The notes under the pieces are model-generated. The model was not told the origin of the DNA. It saw only the letters and a program-made list of their open reading frames with translations, and did no database searches. 64,000 nt of DNA from NCBI GenBank assembly GCA_039720395.1, contig CM077823.1, forward strand, positions 31,764,371 to 31,828,370. The letters are read 5' to 3'. Position 1 is the stretch's first letter; every line of letters starts with the position of its first letter. The stretch is from Liquidambar formosana. Taxonomy: Eukaryota; Streptophyta; Magnoliopsida; Saxifragales; Altingiaceae. This document shows, piece after piece, positions 24,307-36,153 of this stretch. The position numbers were made by a program, and so were the translations under genes.

Positions 24307-25590
24307 ATGAACCAAGAACTTCTTGAGATATGTAAAAAAGAAATACAAGAATTACTAAATAAAAATTTAATAAGAGAAAGCCGCTCACCATGGAGTTGTG
24401 CAGCTTTCTATATTTTTAAAGCAGCAAAAATAGAACGAGGAGTTCCAAGATTAGTCATAAATTATAAACTTCTCAATGATGCGCTCCAATGGATAAGATA
24501 TCCTCTCCCTAATAAAAAATATTTATTAGGAAGACTCGATAATGCAAAAATATCTTCAAAATTTGACATGAAATTAGGATTTTGGCAAATCCAGATTGAT
24601 GAAAAAGATAGATATAAGACAGCATTTACTATGCCTTTTGGACATTACGAATGGAATGTAATGCCCTTTGGCCTCAAAAATGCCCTTCAGAGTTTCAAAA
24701 TATTATGAATTCAATATTTAATCCATACACTGAATTTACTATAGTTTATATTGATGATGTTCTAGTATATTCGCAATCCATAGAACAACATTGGAAACAT
24801 CTTAATATTTTCTTTCATCTTATTAAAAAATATGGCTTAGCACTGAGTCCCACTAAGATTAATATTTTCCAAACCAGGATTAGATTCTTAGGTCATCATA
24901 TCCATCAAGGAACCATAGTACCAATAGAAAGATCCATACAATTTGCTAACAAATTCCCTGATGAAATTAAGAATAAGAAGCAACTGCAGAGATTCCTAGG
25001 ATGTTTAAATTATATTTCGGACTTCTATCCTAACTTTAGTCAGGAATGTGCCCCTCTTAGACAAAGGTTAAGGAAAAATCCTCTTCCATGGACAGATAAA
25101 CATACTAAGGTAGTCAAAACCTTAAAAAATAAGGCTAAAAGCCTACCTTGTCTTAGCATAGCTGATCCCTCAACATTCAAGATAGTCCAGACAGATGCTT
25201 CAGATATAGGATATGGAGGAATACTTCTTCAAAAAATTGACAGTTAAGAGAAAATGGTGCGATATCATTTGGGTACATAGAACCCAGCCCAAAAGAATTA
25301 TTCTACAATAAAAAAGGAGATATTATCTATAGTTTTATGTATTTCAAAATTTCAAAGTGATATTTTAAATATAAAATTTTTGGTAAGAGTGGATTGCAAG
25401 GCAGCAAAGCCAGTTTTACAAAAAGATGTAAAAAATATAGCTTTAAAACATATTTTTGCTAGATGGCAAGCAATACTTTCAGTTTTTTATTTTGATATAG
25501 AACATATTAAAGGAGATAATAATTCTATCCTTGATTTTCTCTCTCATAAGTTCTTACAGGGTCATCAACCTCAGAAAATATGCCATAAAA
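24307..25590 (+). pseudogene. Reverse transcriptase-RNase H (pararetrovirus relic)
   Basis: RT motifs are in order: SRSPWSCAAFY, RLVINYKLLND, KFDMKLGFWQIQI, KTAFTMPFGHYEW, then the catalytic YIDD (near 24750) and FLGHHI. RNase H follows with VQTDASDIGYGG (near 25190), and later ALKHIFARWQA and HIKGDNNSILDFLS. A frameshift near 24690 splits RT between the fingers and palm. A stop at about 25245 splits RNase H. This RT class is shared by Caulimoviridae and Ty3 elements. The absence of integrase and LTRs favours the former. Confidence 0.85.
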
Positions 25591-25593
25591 AAT

Positions 25594-26838
25594 AAAGCCA
25601 AAGCTCCACAAGAAGCTCAGCCACCACAATCCAATAACCCAAAACCAACTCAAAATATCCCTGAACCCAAAAAATGGTACCAATATATTGAAGAAGAGGA
25701 AAAGCTCCTCTCTCAAAATCCATTCCATGGATTTTCAATAGAACAATACCAGCTCAGCACACAGCAATGCTTCATTCCAGTGGATAAGTCACAGACTTAT
25801 GCTCTAGCAGCTTTGAGCTCTCAAAAAGGCGGTAAAGAAATAGCTACTTCTTCGAGATCTCAGTAGCCATTAGCAGTATTTTCGAATGCACCATCTCAAA
25901 ATATTTCTCTAAAAAACTTTCATAAAAATCAAAATCCATATTTTGCAAAACCCACAAAATTACCCATCATGGTAATTGAGAAAGAATTTCAAAATGAAGA
26001 TATTTTTAATATAATCTAGTAATACTTTCCCCCAAATTTTCAATATCCTGCCTCTGATTTCAGAAAAACACAGTTTTGGTATCAATGTATCCTTGAAAAG
26101 GGAACAAAATCCGCCATATTTAAACATTATCCCTTTGAGGATGACAAATCCCATTACTCCCATACCACTTGCCATATCCTCCAGATCCTCACTCCTTCTG
26201 ATTGGGGACAACCATTATATGAACCCAGAAAAATACCCATCAATATTACCCCACAGCATTTCAACTATTTTGATTATCAGAAGGCATGCCAAATAACTTT
26301 TTTCCTTCAAAATAAAGAACTCCGTCATTCATGGATGATTTATTTTGATAAGGAATTTAATTTCAATATCCCAATTTGGTTTCTTGATTAGTGGAACAAT
26401 TTTGGTCCCTCTCAAGAAATCCTTCCTCAACATACTGCCAATGTGGAAGCAACATATGCCATTTTCCAATAACATATTAAACCCCCATCATATCTTCAGG
26501 CCTTCCCAAAATTATTCATTTTCTTCGCTAATTTCGGTTTAGCCTAGATCATGTTATGGAAATATGAAATCATAACAACACAAGTATTTCCCTCATTGGG
26601 AAGATCCTTCCATGTCAAATGGTGGGACAAAGCAAGAACAGATCATATCACTCCTGCAGCAATACAGCAATGGTTCAATAAGCTTTCAACCATAAATCCA
26701 GGATTAGGAGAATCACCAAAGTCTCTCCTGTCTAAAAGTCAGCTTATGGCCAAGCTTGCAGCTGCTCCAGCCAATAATAAAGATCTTAAAAAATATCTTC
26801 ATTCCTGGGTATTGTTTGGTATCAAAGCCATGGAATAG
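25594..26838 (+). pseudogene. Unassigned region 3' of RNase H (pararetrovirus relic)
   Basis: The first frame (25531-25866) is rich in Pro, Gln and Ser with no motif. A second block, broken by stops, contains KTQFWYQCILEKG, HSWMIYFDKEF and PIWFLD. The last frame (26551-26838) has LGRSFHVKWWDKARTD. The spacing of aromatic and basic residues suggests a conserved domain, and my impression is that similar blocks follow RNase H in other plant endogenous elements, but I cannot name its function. Its C-terminal codons overlap the primer-binding site. Confidence 0.5.
26817..26830 (+). other. tRNA-Met-type primer-binding site of the pararetrovirus relic
   Basis: TTGGTATCAAAGCC closely matches TGGTATCAGAGCC, the initiator tRNA-Met complement used by caulimovirids for minus-strand priming. 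It lies at the junction of the last open frame and the intergenic region. This is where it would sit in a circular viral map opened elsewhere. Confidence 0.65.
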
Positions 26839-27007
26839 AATATATGTTTATTTATAATTCTCTATCTAATTAAGTTGGGCAGTAGGGCAGAGTGTGTGTA
26901 AGTCCCGTAGTAAGACCTTAGATACCTCTGATTAGGTATAGAATTCATTGATAAGCATGTTGATTAAAGACATGTTTTGCATGGGATTTACTCGAATTCG
27001 TTCCTTG

Positions 27008-27008
<1 letters not shown>

Positions 27009-27038
<30 letters not shown>
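27009..27038. repeat. (ACA)n microsatellite at the 3' insertion junction
   Basis: About ten CAA/ACA repeats separate the inserted element from resumed IFRD intron homology. The flanking TTCCTTGAC is already shared with copy A near 10387, so the repeat probably grew in the host side of the junction. Confidence 0.7.
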
Positions 27039-27540
27039 AAATGTCATGTTTAGTTGGTTTCCATTGAACATGCTGATTTTAAGAAAATATTTTATGGCAG
27101 CTTATTATAATAATTTTTTTGCAATGTCACATGTTTCTTGGTATTGAATTGTTGAAGCAAGTTTCTTGTTTATTAATTGTAACTATATATATATATATAT
27201 TGGTTTTTTCAATTCTTTATATATTTTTCGTCTCTCTTTTTTCCTTCAGTTATCAAAGAAAACATTATGTATCATGTTGAGTCTGAATCTTCACATGTTT
27301 TGCTTTGTTTACAGAGAATTTACATGTCACCCAACTCAGTCCTCAAGAAGGCTGGGACATAGTTATTGAACAAGCAGCGCATGTTGTCACAGGTATTCTC
27401 TTCTTATGCCTCCTCATTTATAATAAATACATTTGGTGCTCTCTTCTACACTACCAAGCAGGCTAGGGCTTTAGAGTGTGATAATATAACCCACATTTAG
27501 TACACCTTCCATGGCTTTAAACTTTTTTTTTAATCAGCAA

Positions 27541-27605
27541 AAACCATTATTTTATTGAGCCACAAGGGCTAGCCTAGTGGTGAGGGAGGATGGGGTAAAG
27601 AGTAT
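27541..27605 (+). repeat. tRNA-derived SINE fragment
   Basis: AGGGCTAGCCTAGTGGTGAGG followed by GGGGTAAAGAGTAT matches the - strand repeat at 49199-49303. It includes an A-box-like TAGCCTAGTGGTGAGG. The B-box part is missing here. Confidence 0.45.
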
Positions 27606-28498
27606 CAGCAAAAAAACCAATATTATATTAAGAATTTAAGATGAACTAAGTTTACACCCAAAATTCAAAGATCAAAGCCAACCCCAAACTCCAACCACAA
27701 AACACCCCTACCAACACAAAACACCCCTGACACCACTTGCTACTTCTTTTTTTTTTTTTTTTTTTTTTCTAAGGAGACCATACAACAGAAAAGAAAGAAA
27801 AACAAATGGAGGAGAAAAGAGAACAACAAAACAACTAAAAAACAAAAAAATAACTCAGAAGAAAACTAGCCCACAAACAATGGTCCACTAAGCATGCCTC
27901 CATTATTGCCTTACTGGGGCAGGTAGAAGACTGAATCAAGAAAGCCTGAAAAACCCACTTTAAAAGTCTAACAGAACAAGAATGACTTAATGATGAAAAA
28001 AATGGTGGAGGTAGTTCACAATCTATCCTCCTCATATCCATTTTCAAGGTTATCCTAAAAGAATAGCAGCACGATCAAGAAGCTTACTTTTACCCTTTTT
28101 TGGATAAATTTAAGGGTTTGGGGCCATCCTTTATTGGATTTGCTTTCAAGCAAACCCTTCAAATGCTGCTGCATATTTTGTTTCTGCTAATCAATGTTAT
28201 ACTCACCCTGTTGCTTTTCTTATGTAGAGGAGGGACTCGGGCCACTACGCAGTTGAGATTGGAAGTGAAGCATAGAAAAATGTGTGCAAACTGTTTTTGA
28301 CAAATTTAGCTAAGAGATGGCTACCCTTTAGAAGTTTTGAGTTAAGTTCCATTTTTTTTTTTCAAACAATTGTTCCCCAAGATTTTACTACAACTGGGAA
28401 GGGACTCAAACTAGAGCTAGTTAATAATAATTGTCTTATTCACAGTTCTTTCATTTTATTTTGTGACCTTATAAAGATGTTCATGATTGGTCATATCA

Positions 28499-28501
<3 letters not shown>

Positions 28502-28546
<45 letters not shown>
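28502..28546. repeat. (CT)n microsatellite 3' of IFRD copy B
   Basis: A long CT run at the position equivalent to 11707 (copy A) and 55672 (copy C). Confidence 0.85.
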
Positions 28547-28548
<2 letters not shown>

Positions 28549-28564
28549 TCCCTCTTTTAATTTT

Positions 28565-29968
28565 TCATAAAATCTCAAAAAGTTTAAAATAAGTAGGGAT
28601 GCAAAGAATTTTTTGTGGTGACAATAACCACCCTAAAATAAAGTTGAGGGGTGACGATAATTGCCTCATATCAACAAACAGGGATTGATACTTTTTTATA
28701 AGCTTGAACGTGAGATCTTTTTTTCTTTTTTTGATAAGTAAGTTAGTATATTTCAAAACAACAAATGTACAAGAAAATACCAAACCCGAGACCACGTACT
28801 GGACAAATAAGAAAGAATGACAATTAATAAATAAAGGAATTGTAATTTGTCAGAGGAAGAATGCTGGTTGTGTCAAAACAAAACGTCATGGCATTGTAGC
28901 AAGCCAAAATATGACTTTGATATCAAAAAATTTGGCACATACCACTCAAGTTAGTCTAAAAGAAAATACAGTTTTGAAAAAGTAGTTTACTAAAACTTAC
29001 AATTGCAATAAATGGCCTTGGCTTAAATCAACCACGGTGCATGGAAAATGCTTATTCCCAAGTAATAAAATCAATGACAAAAACCCTCCAAGTGATTTTA
29101 AAGTTTAGGAAGAAGAGGCATAGTAAGTGAATATGCATATAATACACGTACATGTATAGGTAACCTAGTTAGTAGATACTCGTATTATACCCATATAATA
29201 CATGTACATATGTATTTTTTTTTAAAACTCCCGTTTACCATATAAAGTTCAAACATAATTAAAAATACTCTTTTTTTTTTAATTTTATATTTATAACAAA
29301 TGTATAATTCATGTATTTGATGTATTCCGTATTACACTTTCGTTAAAGTACTCTTAATTGTAGTCGACAAGTCGACTCTTTTTATAATCGTCAACAATAG
29401 TATTACCAGTATTTAAAATAACTTGATTTTGTTAAATCAAGATCTAATTTATAATATTTATATTGTAATTTTCTATCTCTTCATATAATTTTTTTGGGTC
29501 AATTAAAGATTAGATAATTGTATCTATTATTTTCTATACAGACTATGTTTCATATGATTTTAGGACAAAAACTATAAAATAATTTACGGAATGAAAATGT
29601 GAAAATATATATAGATCAAGACTTCCATACTTATTAATTTTTAATCATTTTCTTAGCCAAATTCTTGTTATTTTCTGAGCAATATAACAAAATAAAATAA
29701 TAATATTGATTATTATTTTATACGTGATTGATTTTTTAACAATATTTTATGATTATTTAAATAAAACAATATAAAAATAGTGACTAATTGAGATATAGTA
29801 AATGAAATAACTTAACCTATTCACGTATTTTTTGTTCTGAATTTTTAAATAAAATTCATATTATACCCGTATATGCTCATATCCGTATTATTTTCGTTTC
29901 CGTTTTTTTATACCAAATATTTCATGGTATTTTTAAGAAAAACCGAATTATACTCCGTACGTATGTCA
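28565..29968. other. Intergenic, AT-rich
   Basis: Sequence beyond the 3' end of IFRD copy B. No EPFL relic corresponding to those downstream of copies A and C was found. The last ~800 bases are very AT-rich, with repeated CGTATTATACCCATATA-type words. No gene is supported. Confidence 0.5.
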
Positions 29969-30576
29969 TGTTGTATTTTTTATAAATAAAATAAAAAATG
30001 TGTGATTCAAATTATTATTAATTATTTTGTGATATTATGACCATCATGTCATTTACTAATTTTGTCTATTATTATGAGTTAGTGGGCATATAATTATTGG
30101 GGGGTTACATATTCTTTTGTAAGACAAAAAGAAAATGGTTTTTTCACCATTTTGAGATATAGTTTCAATGATCATCTTCTTCTTCTTCTTCTTTTGGGAT
30201 GAAAAAAAACTACAAGAGTTTTAGAAAGCTTTTCAATCCTTCTTTTCTCTCTATGTATAAACTTCTCTTTTTAAAAATTTCTTTATCCTTCTTCAATTTT
30301 TATTTGTTGAATATTTTTCATAGAACGATCTAAAGCTGTTCGGTTCCTTGTACTTGCGAGTGCACGTGTACAAGGAACATGATTGTTGTATCCTGGAGGG
30401 TTGGGGCGCTAGAGGACCTAGATGCACCGAGTGATTCACTCCGAGGGGCGCAAATCAACTCTTAAGGACAGTGTTCGCACACGCCTCAATCGATAAGTCT
30501 ATTTCTTTTATTATAAATTATATTTTTGCATATTTTGATTTTCGATATCCATGTTTTTTGTTTAATATTTCCAACA
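29969..30576 (+). repeat. Left LTR of the LARD-like element
   Basis: It differs from the right LTR by only about three changes seen by eye: a T in TTATTTTGTG, TTTTGGG versus CTTGGG, and GTATCCTGG versus GTATTCTGG. It contains a TATA-like TATGTATAAAC and an inverted repeat (GTTCCTTGTAC ... GTACAAGGAAC, about 30340-30379) able to form a hairpin in the transcript. Confidence 0.9.
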
Positions 30577-33500
30577 ATCTTAAGAGTTGATCTATTGGGT
30601 GTCGTTAATCAATTGATATGATTGTTTGGTATATCATTTACATGAATCTTATGTTGTTTTGAGTCATTGGATTTTCATGGTTTATCACAAGAAGTAGATG
30701 GATGAGTTTATTTATTTATTTATTATTATTTTAGTCTCTATTTAATTAAAAATATTCTATTGTTTTACACAATATTATTTTTTGAGGTATGTGAGCTTGA
30801 ATCATATCATAATGAATTGATATATAGAATTGTTTTTAGAAAGATGTTATTCCCGATATTTGAGATTTCTTGATTATATAATTGTTTGAATTTATATGAA
30901 AAAATGATTCGTATACAATCTCAAATATTTAGAAAAAGTGGTTATTTAGATTGTATGATTTGTGTGAGGTATATATATGATGATTACTCTTCTCTTTGTA
31001 ATTATATGATGTTTTAATTTTCTTGCGCGCATATGAGAAGAGAATAAGAAATAAATCATTGTTCTAGATATGGATTATTATTTGTTAATTTTTATTTTTA
31101 AATTGAAATATAATTATTTTTTTAGAATGGAGATGTGCCTTCTACTACATCCATTAAATCTGAATTTTCTGATTTAATATGAAACAATGTTTTAGAAATT
31201 AATCTTATGTGAGAGAATGAAAAATAAAATTGGTGTTAGATTAATTTAGAGAACGTTCACATATAGATATATATATCCTATTCGCTTGTGAATTTGAAAA
31301 TTTTGATCATCCATATTATTTTGTTTTTGATGTCAAAATTATATCATTTTCATAGTATTTGAATTTGTGGGGGGTTGCTTTTAAATTTAATTGTATAAAT
31401 GCTACCTCCATGAAATTATTATATTCTTAATGAATTTTTCAAAATTCAAAGAGTAACATAATTTTATTAATTTCTAACTCTTGGATTTATTGGAGTTAAT
31501 TGTTATATTCGGTTACAGAATTTTTGATATTAATTAAATTTGATTTAATTTTCAGCAATAAGGTTTGATTATTGCTAATCAATTGATTATTTATTTTTGT
31601 AACCAATTGACCATTAAAATTTTTATAGCCGTTAGAAATTTAATGTTTGACTCTTGGGGTTAAATTTTGTGACCGTTGGATTATTAAATATTCATGATGA
31701 TTATACTATTAAATTCTTTTGACCGTTAGAGTTCGGTTACAAATCTATATCTTTAATTGTAAGAATAATATTATTTAATTATTTCTTTAATTAATATTTC
31801 AGCCCAATGGTGATTAAAGTGAATATATGTAACTAACCTTTCATTTATCATGCTTAAAGAGATAGTTTAAATTCATACATCTTGTTAGTCAATTCTCAAT
31901 TGATTGAATTTAATTATGAGACATGATATTATTAATTTATGTGTGCAAATTAACTTATGATTTTGATAAAGTATTATCAAAACATACATAAATAATTCTT
32001 ATGAGAAAAAGAATGATATTTATAAATTTGATCACTTTAAATATGAGTTGAAAGATTATGATATTGACATCATGATATACATATGTAATTTGGATGTTGT
32101 ATGTGAGTATGGTTCTTTCATGTATGTAGTGAAATAAAATTTGACGATGAGATGATAAATGAGATTTTTGTCAAAATTTTATTTTGAATTTACATGCTTA
32201 CTTGTATAGTCTTTTAAATAATGAGAATTATGTTGAATTGAGAAGGAAGAAAAAATTGCGTGTATATTCAACTGTGGGGGTTGACAATATTGAATTTGAT
32301 AAATTTATTTATTTTTAAAAAAAAAAAAAAAAATTTGGTAAGCCAACTGAAGTTAAATGAGATTAAAAATAATGTGTTTTCTGAATGATTTTTAACCATT
32401 TGTTATTTGGTTGTTAAGTCACATATGAATTTTTATTATGAACGTAATTTCTCATTTTTAAAATTTTGAGAAATTTGATTTCGAGTAATTTGGATATATT
32501 TGTATGATTTAAGGTGTATTACTCTATCAGTTTGTTATTATTAGAAAAATACACATCTCATATATTTTTGGATCTCTTAACAATGTGAAAAATATTATAT
32601 GAGGCGAGATTATAATATTATTGATAAATTTAAGTATGGATTTTCTAGAGACATGTCATACGCAAAATAAATATTTTTCATGCTATTTAATTTTCTGAGA
32701 TTAGAATAGCAATATCATATGTTGACATGATTATAATTTTTTTTTTTCGCGATCTAAAATTTCAATTTCTAATTGAAGAGTCCAATTACAAATATATTGT
32801 GTGACAATAGAAAAATAAATATACTTTTAAATTTGTTCTATATGAATATAATTTATATGGAAATTATAAGATGTGCTGTTTATGCGAATGCTACAATTGT
32901 ATTGAAATTAGTAAACAAAACATTATATCTTGAATTGTGGGGGCACATCTTGCGAAGACACATTTTATGTGAGAATGTGTATTTATTTTTAAATTTACAA
33001 ATTATTGAATTTCCTCAATATATTATATGTTGGTCTCTTATTAATAAAAGAGATAAAATGAGTATTATGATTTTTATTTATGAAAATGGAGTTAGTTCAG
33101 ACCTATTGAAATTATACGTGATATATTGAGAGAATGCCATATGTGAATTGTTAATAATTTTGAGAATAACTATGTTATTCAGTGGTTAAAGAAATGTTTT
33201 AAAATTATTGGTTATATATATACTTATTTATATTGTTGCACTGATCAAAATTATTACTGAATGTTGAGATTTAAAGAAATCATGATGATGATTTTTGAAA
33301 AATTTATGGGTATTGTATGGCATATTTTTATTTAAATATTTGAAGATATAATGATGTGAGATGAATCAATGATTCATAATTTGAATATCCCTTTCTGAGA
33401 GGTATATTTACTTAAAATTTATTAAAAATGATTTGTGTACCCAACTTTCTTAGCAGTCATCAATTTTATGGATTTCTTATATTATTTGCAGATTATGATG

Positions 33501-34452
33501 ATGATGATGATTGAATCTTTGATTCAAATGAGAAGAAATCCATGTATGGACCTATATTGCCTTTATGGTATGGTGCCTTAGAATTATCCAAGATGATATG
33601 TCTCATTGTCCACTTTGGAGGTTGGAATTGATGACTTGGCTTGTAGAAAGCTATAAGAGTGTTGAGAGAAAAATCTCAACAATTATATATTTATGAATGA
33701 GATTTGTGCTTATTCATTATTTATTGGCTCGAGCAAATAAATTTATGGGGTAGTGCCTAGAAGCACAATATTAAATAGCAGCTGTTTAGAGAGTCAGAGT
33801 TGAGAATTATTAAGTTTCTGACTAATTCACTTTTTAGTGAATAATACATCGAGGGGAATGGGACTTATGCCTGTAACAAGGGTCAACAGTAATAGTAACC
33901 CAACCTATGTGAATGGAGATCCCAGGAAGTAGGTTCATATGGGTAATAACAAGTTACTGGTTGACTTGGAGTGCACTATCATTTATATAATATATTTTGA
34001 GTGTCCCTTCCTATGGTGTAGATAGTGCAAACTACAACGTTTAAGGTTGAGTTTTAACTCTTAATGGATTCCATAGTCTTATTTGGATGGTGTGTTCAGT
34101 TGTAGTGCACACTTGATGGATCCACCTATATGAGTGTGGAAGTGGGGCCGCTTCCTATGAGAGCTTAGGCAGGTTCTCTAGAGCACTCATGAATATCCAG
34201 GTACGGCGCATGGCCTATTCGTGCCACTCCGATTAGAACAGCTCAGATTTCGAGGATAATATGTGGGTTGTGAGTTGACTGATCTATAAAAAGAAATTTT
34301 GGTTCATAGAAACTTATAGTTTCACCATATTTCTGTAGGTCACACTCACATATCCTAGGTATGGTTCATAGTCCAAAAGACAGCACTACCGATGCATTGC
34401 ATTCTCATGTTCCTTATACTTTTCGTTATATAATTTGAATCATGTGGGGGAT

Positions 34453-35059
34453 TGTTGTATTTTTTATAAATAAAATAAAAAATGTGTGATTCAAATTATT
34501 ATTAATTATTTGTGATATTATGACCATCATGTCATTTACTAATTTTGTCTATTATTATGAGTTAGTGGGCATATAATTATTGGGGGGTTACATATTCTTT
34601 TGTAAGACAAAAAGAAAATGGTTTTTTCACCATTTTGAGATATAGTTTCAATGATCATCTTCTTCTTCTTCTTCTCTTGGGATGAAAAAAAACTACAAGA
34701 GTTTTAGAAAGCTTTTCAATCCTTCTTTTCTCTCTATGTATAAACTTCTCTTTTTAAAAATTTCTTTATCCTTCTTCAATTTTTATTTGTTGAATATTTT
34801 TCATAGAACGATCTAAAGCTGTTCGGTTCCTTGTACTTGCGAGTGCACGTGTACAAGGAACATGATTGTTGTATTCTGGAGGGTTGGGGCGCTAGAGGAC
34901 CTAGATGCACCGAGTGATTCACTCCGAGGGGCGCAAATCAACTCTTAAGGACAGTGTTCGCACACGCCTCAATCGATAAGTCTATTTCTTTTATTATAAA
35001 TTATATTTTTGCATATTTTGATTTTCGATATCCATGTTTTTTGTTTAATATTTCCAACA
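34453..35059 (+). repeat. Right LTR of the LARD-like element
   Basis: Near-exact copy of 29969-30576, one base shorter, followed directly by the TGTCA target duplication. Confidence 0.9.
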
Positions 35060-35371
35060 TGTCATCCCGTATTCTCCAGTACCATATTTTGCTAACTATA
35101 ATAGGTAATTTTTTAAAAACGCACATTTGTCATATAAGTTTTAATTTAATGAAAAAACTCGTTTTTTTAGTAGTAAATAAATAGTTCATAGATGTGATAC
35201 ATCCTATATTATTCGTACATTAAAATAATGTTAATTATAATACTAGCAAGCTAATTCCTACTCTAATCATCAACAACACTCATATCAAGATTTAATAACT
35301 TTTAAATTTTATCTTTAATTTGAGGAATCGAGATTTAATTTTCAAGTTTTCAATTGTGACATTCTATCTCT

Positions 35372-35414
<43 letters not shown>

Positions 35415-36153
35415 TTCTGAGTAAATTAGTTTAACCTATGAGCAATCCATATGGCTCCCAATCTATCACTTGAATCTAAATTTAAAGTAATGATTTTTTA
35501 AATAAAAATACATATATTAATTGTAATATATTCTTTACTAGTATTTGCAAGCATAGTTAAACTGTTGCACAAAAAAAAAAAAAAAAAAAAAAACCAACTT
35601 ATTTTTTTTATTTTTTATTTTTTGGATAAGTAATACGAACTTATTTTGATTAGTAGGTTTAATGTAACTGATTTGTTAATAATATTTTATAAATATTCTA
35701 ATAAAATAAAATTGATAATGATATACTCTGTAATAAATTAAAGAAGATAACATATATTTTTAAATTTTCGGTCTTGAACTTTTTAATATCATTGATTAAA
35801 TGAAATTATATTTGTATATGTTCGTATTTAATTATTTATTTATTTATAAAAAGAATTTCCGTCGCCTTTTTTACTAACTAAGGAAAGAGTCGAACCGTCC
35901 TTTCCTCTTTCCCAATATCAAAATTCTCATTCAGTTTCTGGTTTGAATAAACGTACAAACCTTTTAATCTTCCATAGAGCTTTTCTCAAATTTCCTAATT
36001 AGTAATCGATCATGTAGAAATTCGCATTAGGGTTTTGATACATGCCTATTTATTTATTTATTTTTTTACAAAACATCAAAGAACACGGGTAAGTAAAACC
36101 TAGACAGCTATAGAACCCACCATTTACATTCCGAATCTACCTTCACAAAACCC
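35060..36153. other. Intergenic, AT-rich
   Basis: Continuation of the DNA into which the LARD-like element inserted. It holds a (TA)n run at about 35376-35412 and an A-tract at 35571-35593. No gene was seen. Confidence 0.5.

Larger units (their letters stand above)
21285..26995 (+). mobile_element. Endogenous pararetrovirus-like (Caulimoviridae-type) insertion, decayed
   Basis: Host homology to IFRD copy A stops in the middle of an exon at about 21285 and resumes at about 26995. The inserted sequence reads, in order, a coiled-coil-like segment, a coat-protein-like region with a zinc knuckle, an aspartic protease, reverse transcriptase and RNase H, a further unassigned domain, and a tRNA-Met-type primer site. 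No integrase and no LTRs are seen. This order and the lack of LTRs fit an integrated plant pararetrovirus rather than a Ty3 element. Many stops and frameshifts break it. A movement protein is not recognised, so the copy appears incomplete at its 5' side. Confidence 0.7.
16571..28275 (+). pseudogene. IFRD/SAT32-like gene, copy B, interrupted pseudogene
   Basis: Exon 1 is 16571-16652 (ATG at 16571, or at 16583 if the 5' UTR is spliced at 16578). It joins 18357-18513 in phase to give an acidic N-terminus ending in YYLEKLFEKR. Further exon relics match copy A: 18622-18706, about 19160-19240, 19335-19432, 19554-19656, 20191-20301, about 20412-20700, 20795-20872, 20959-21009, 21105-21175, and then 27315-27392 and 28228-28275 beyond an insertion. 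Lesions include a phase mismatch between the third and fourth exons, TAG at 19421-19423 and TAG at 27360-27362. There is also a small deletion near 20500 that shifts the frame, and the ~5.7-kb pararetrovirus-like insertion inside the exon starting near 21259. Copy B is more diverged from A and C than they are from each other. It is the only copy showing what the original first exon looked like. Confidence 0.85.
29969..35059 (+). mobile_element. Complete LTR retrotransposon without coding capacity (LARD-like)
   Basis: Two nearly identical LTRs (29969-30576 and 34453-35059) bound ~3.9 kb of internal DNA, and the 5-bp target duplication TGTCA flanks the whole (29964-29968 and 35060-35064). The LTRs start TGTTGTATT and end TTTCCAACA. 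A purine-rich GTGGGGGA precedes the right LTR and is a likely polypurine tract, which sets the orientation as +. The internal region has no gag or pol motif. Its longest open frame (32773-33129) is AT-rich and featureless. A non-autonomous element mobilised in trans fits. Few LTR differences imply a recent insertion. No standard tRNA-Met primer site follows the left LTR. Confidence 0.9.

Noticed and set aside
32773..33129. 118-residue open frame inside the LARD-like element
   Set aside because: Highly AT-driven composition (Ile, Leu, Tyr and Asn rich), no motif and no retroelement domain. Expected by chance in such sequence.
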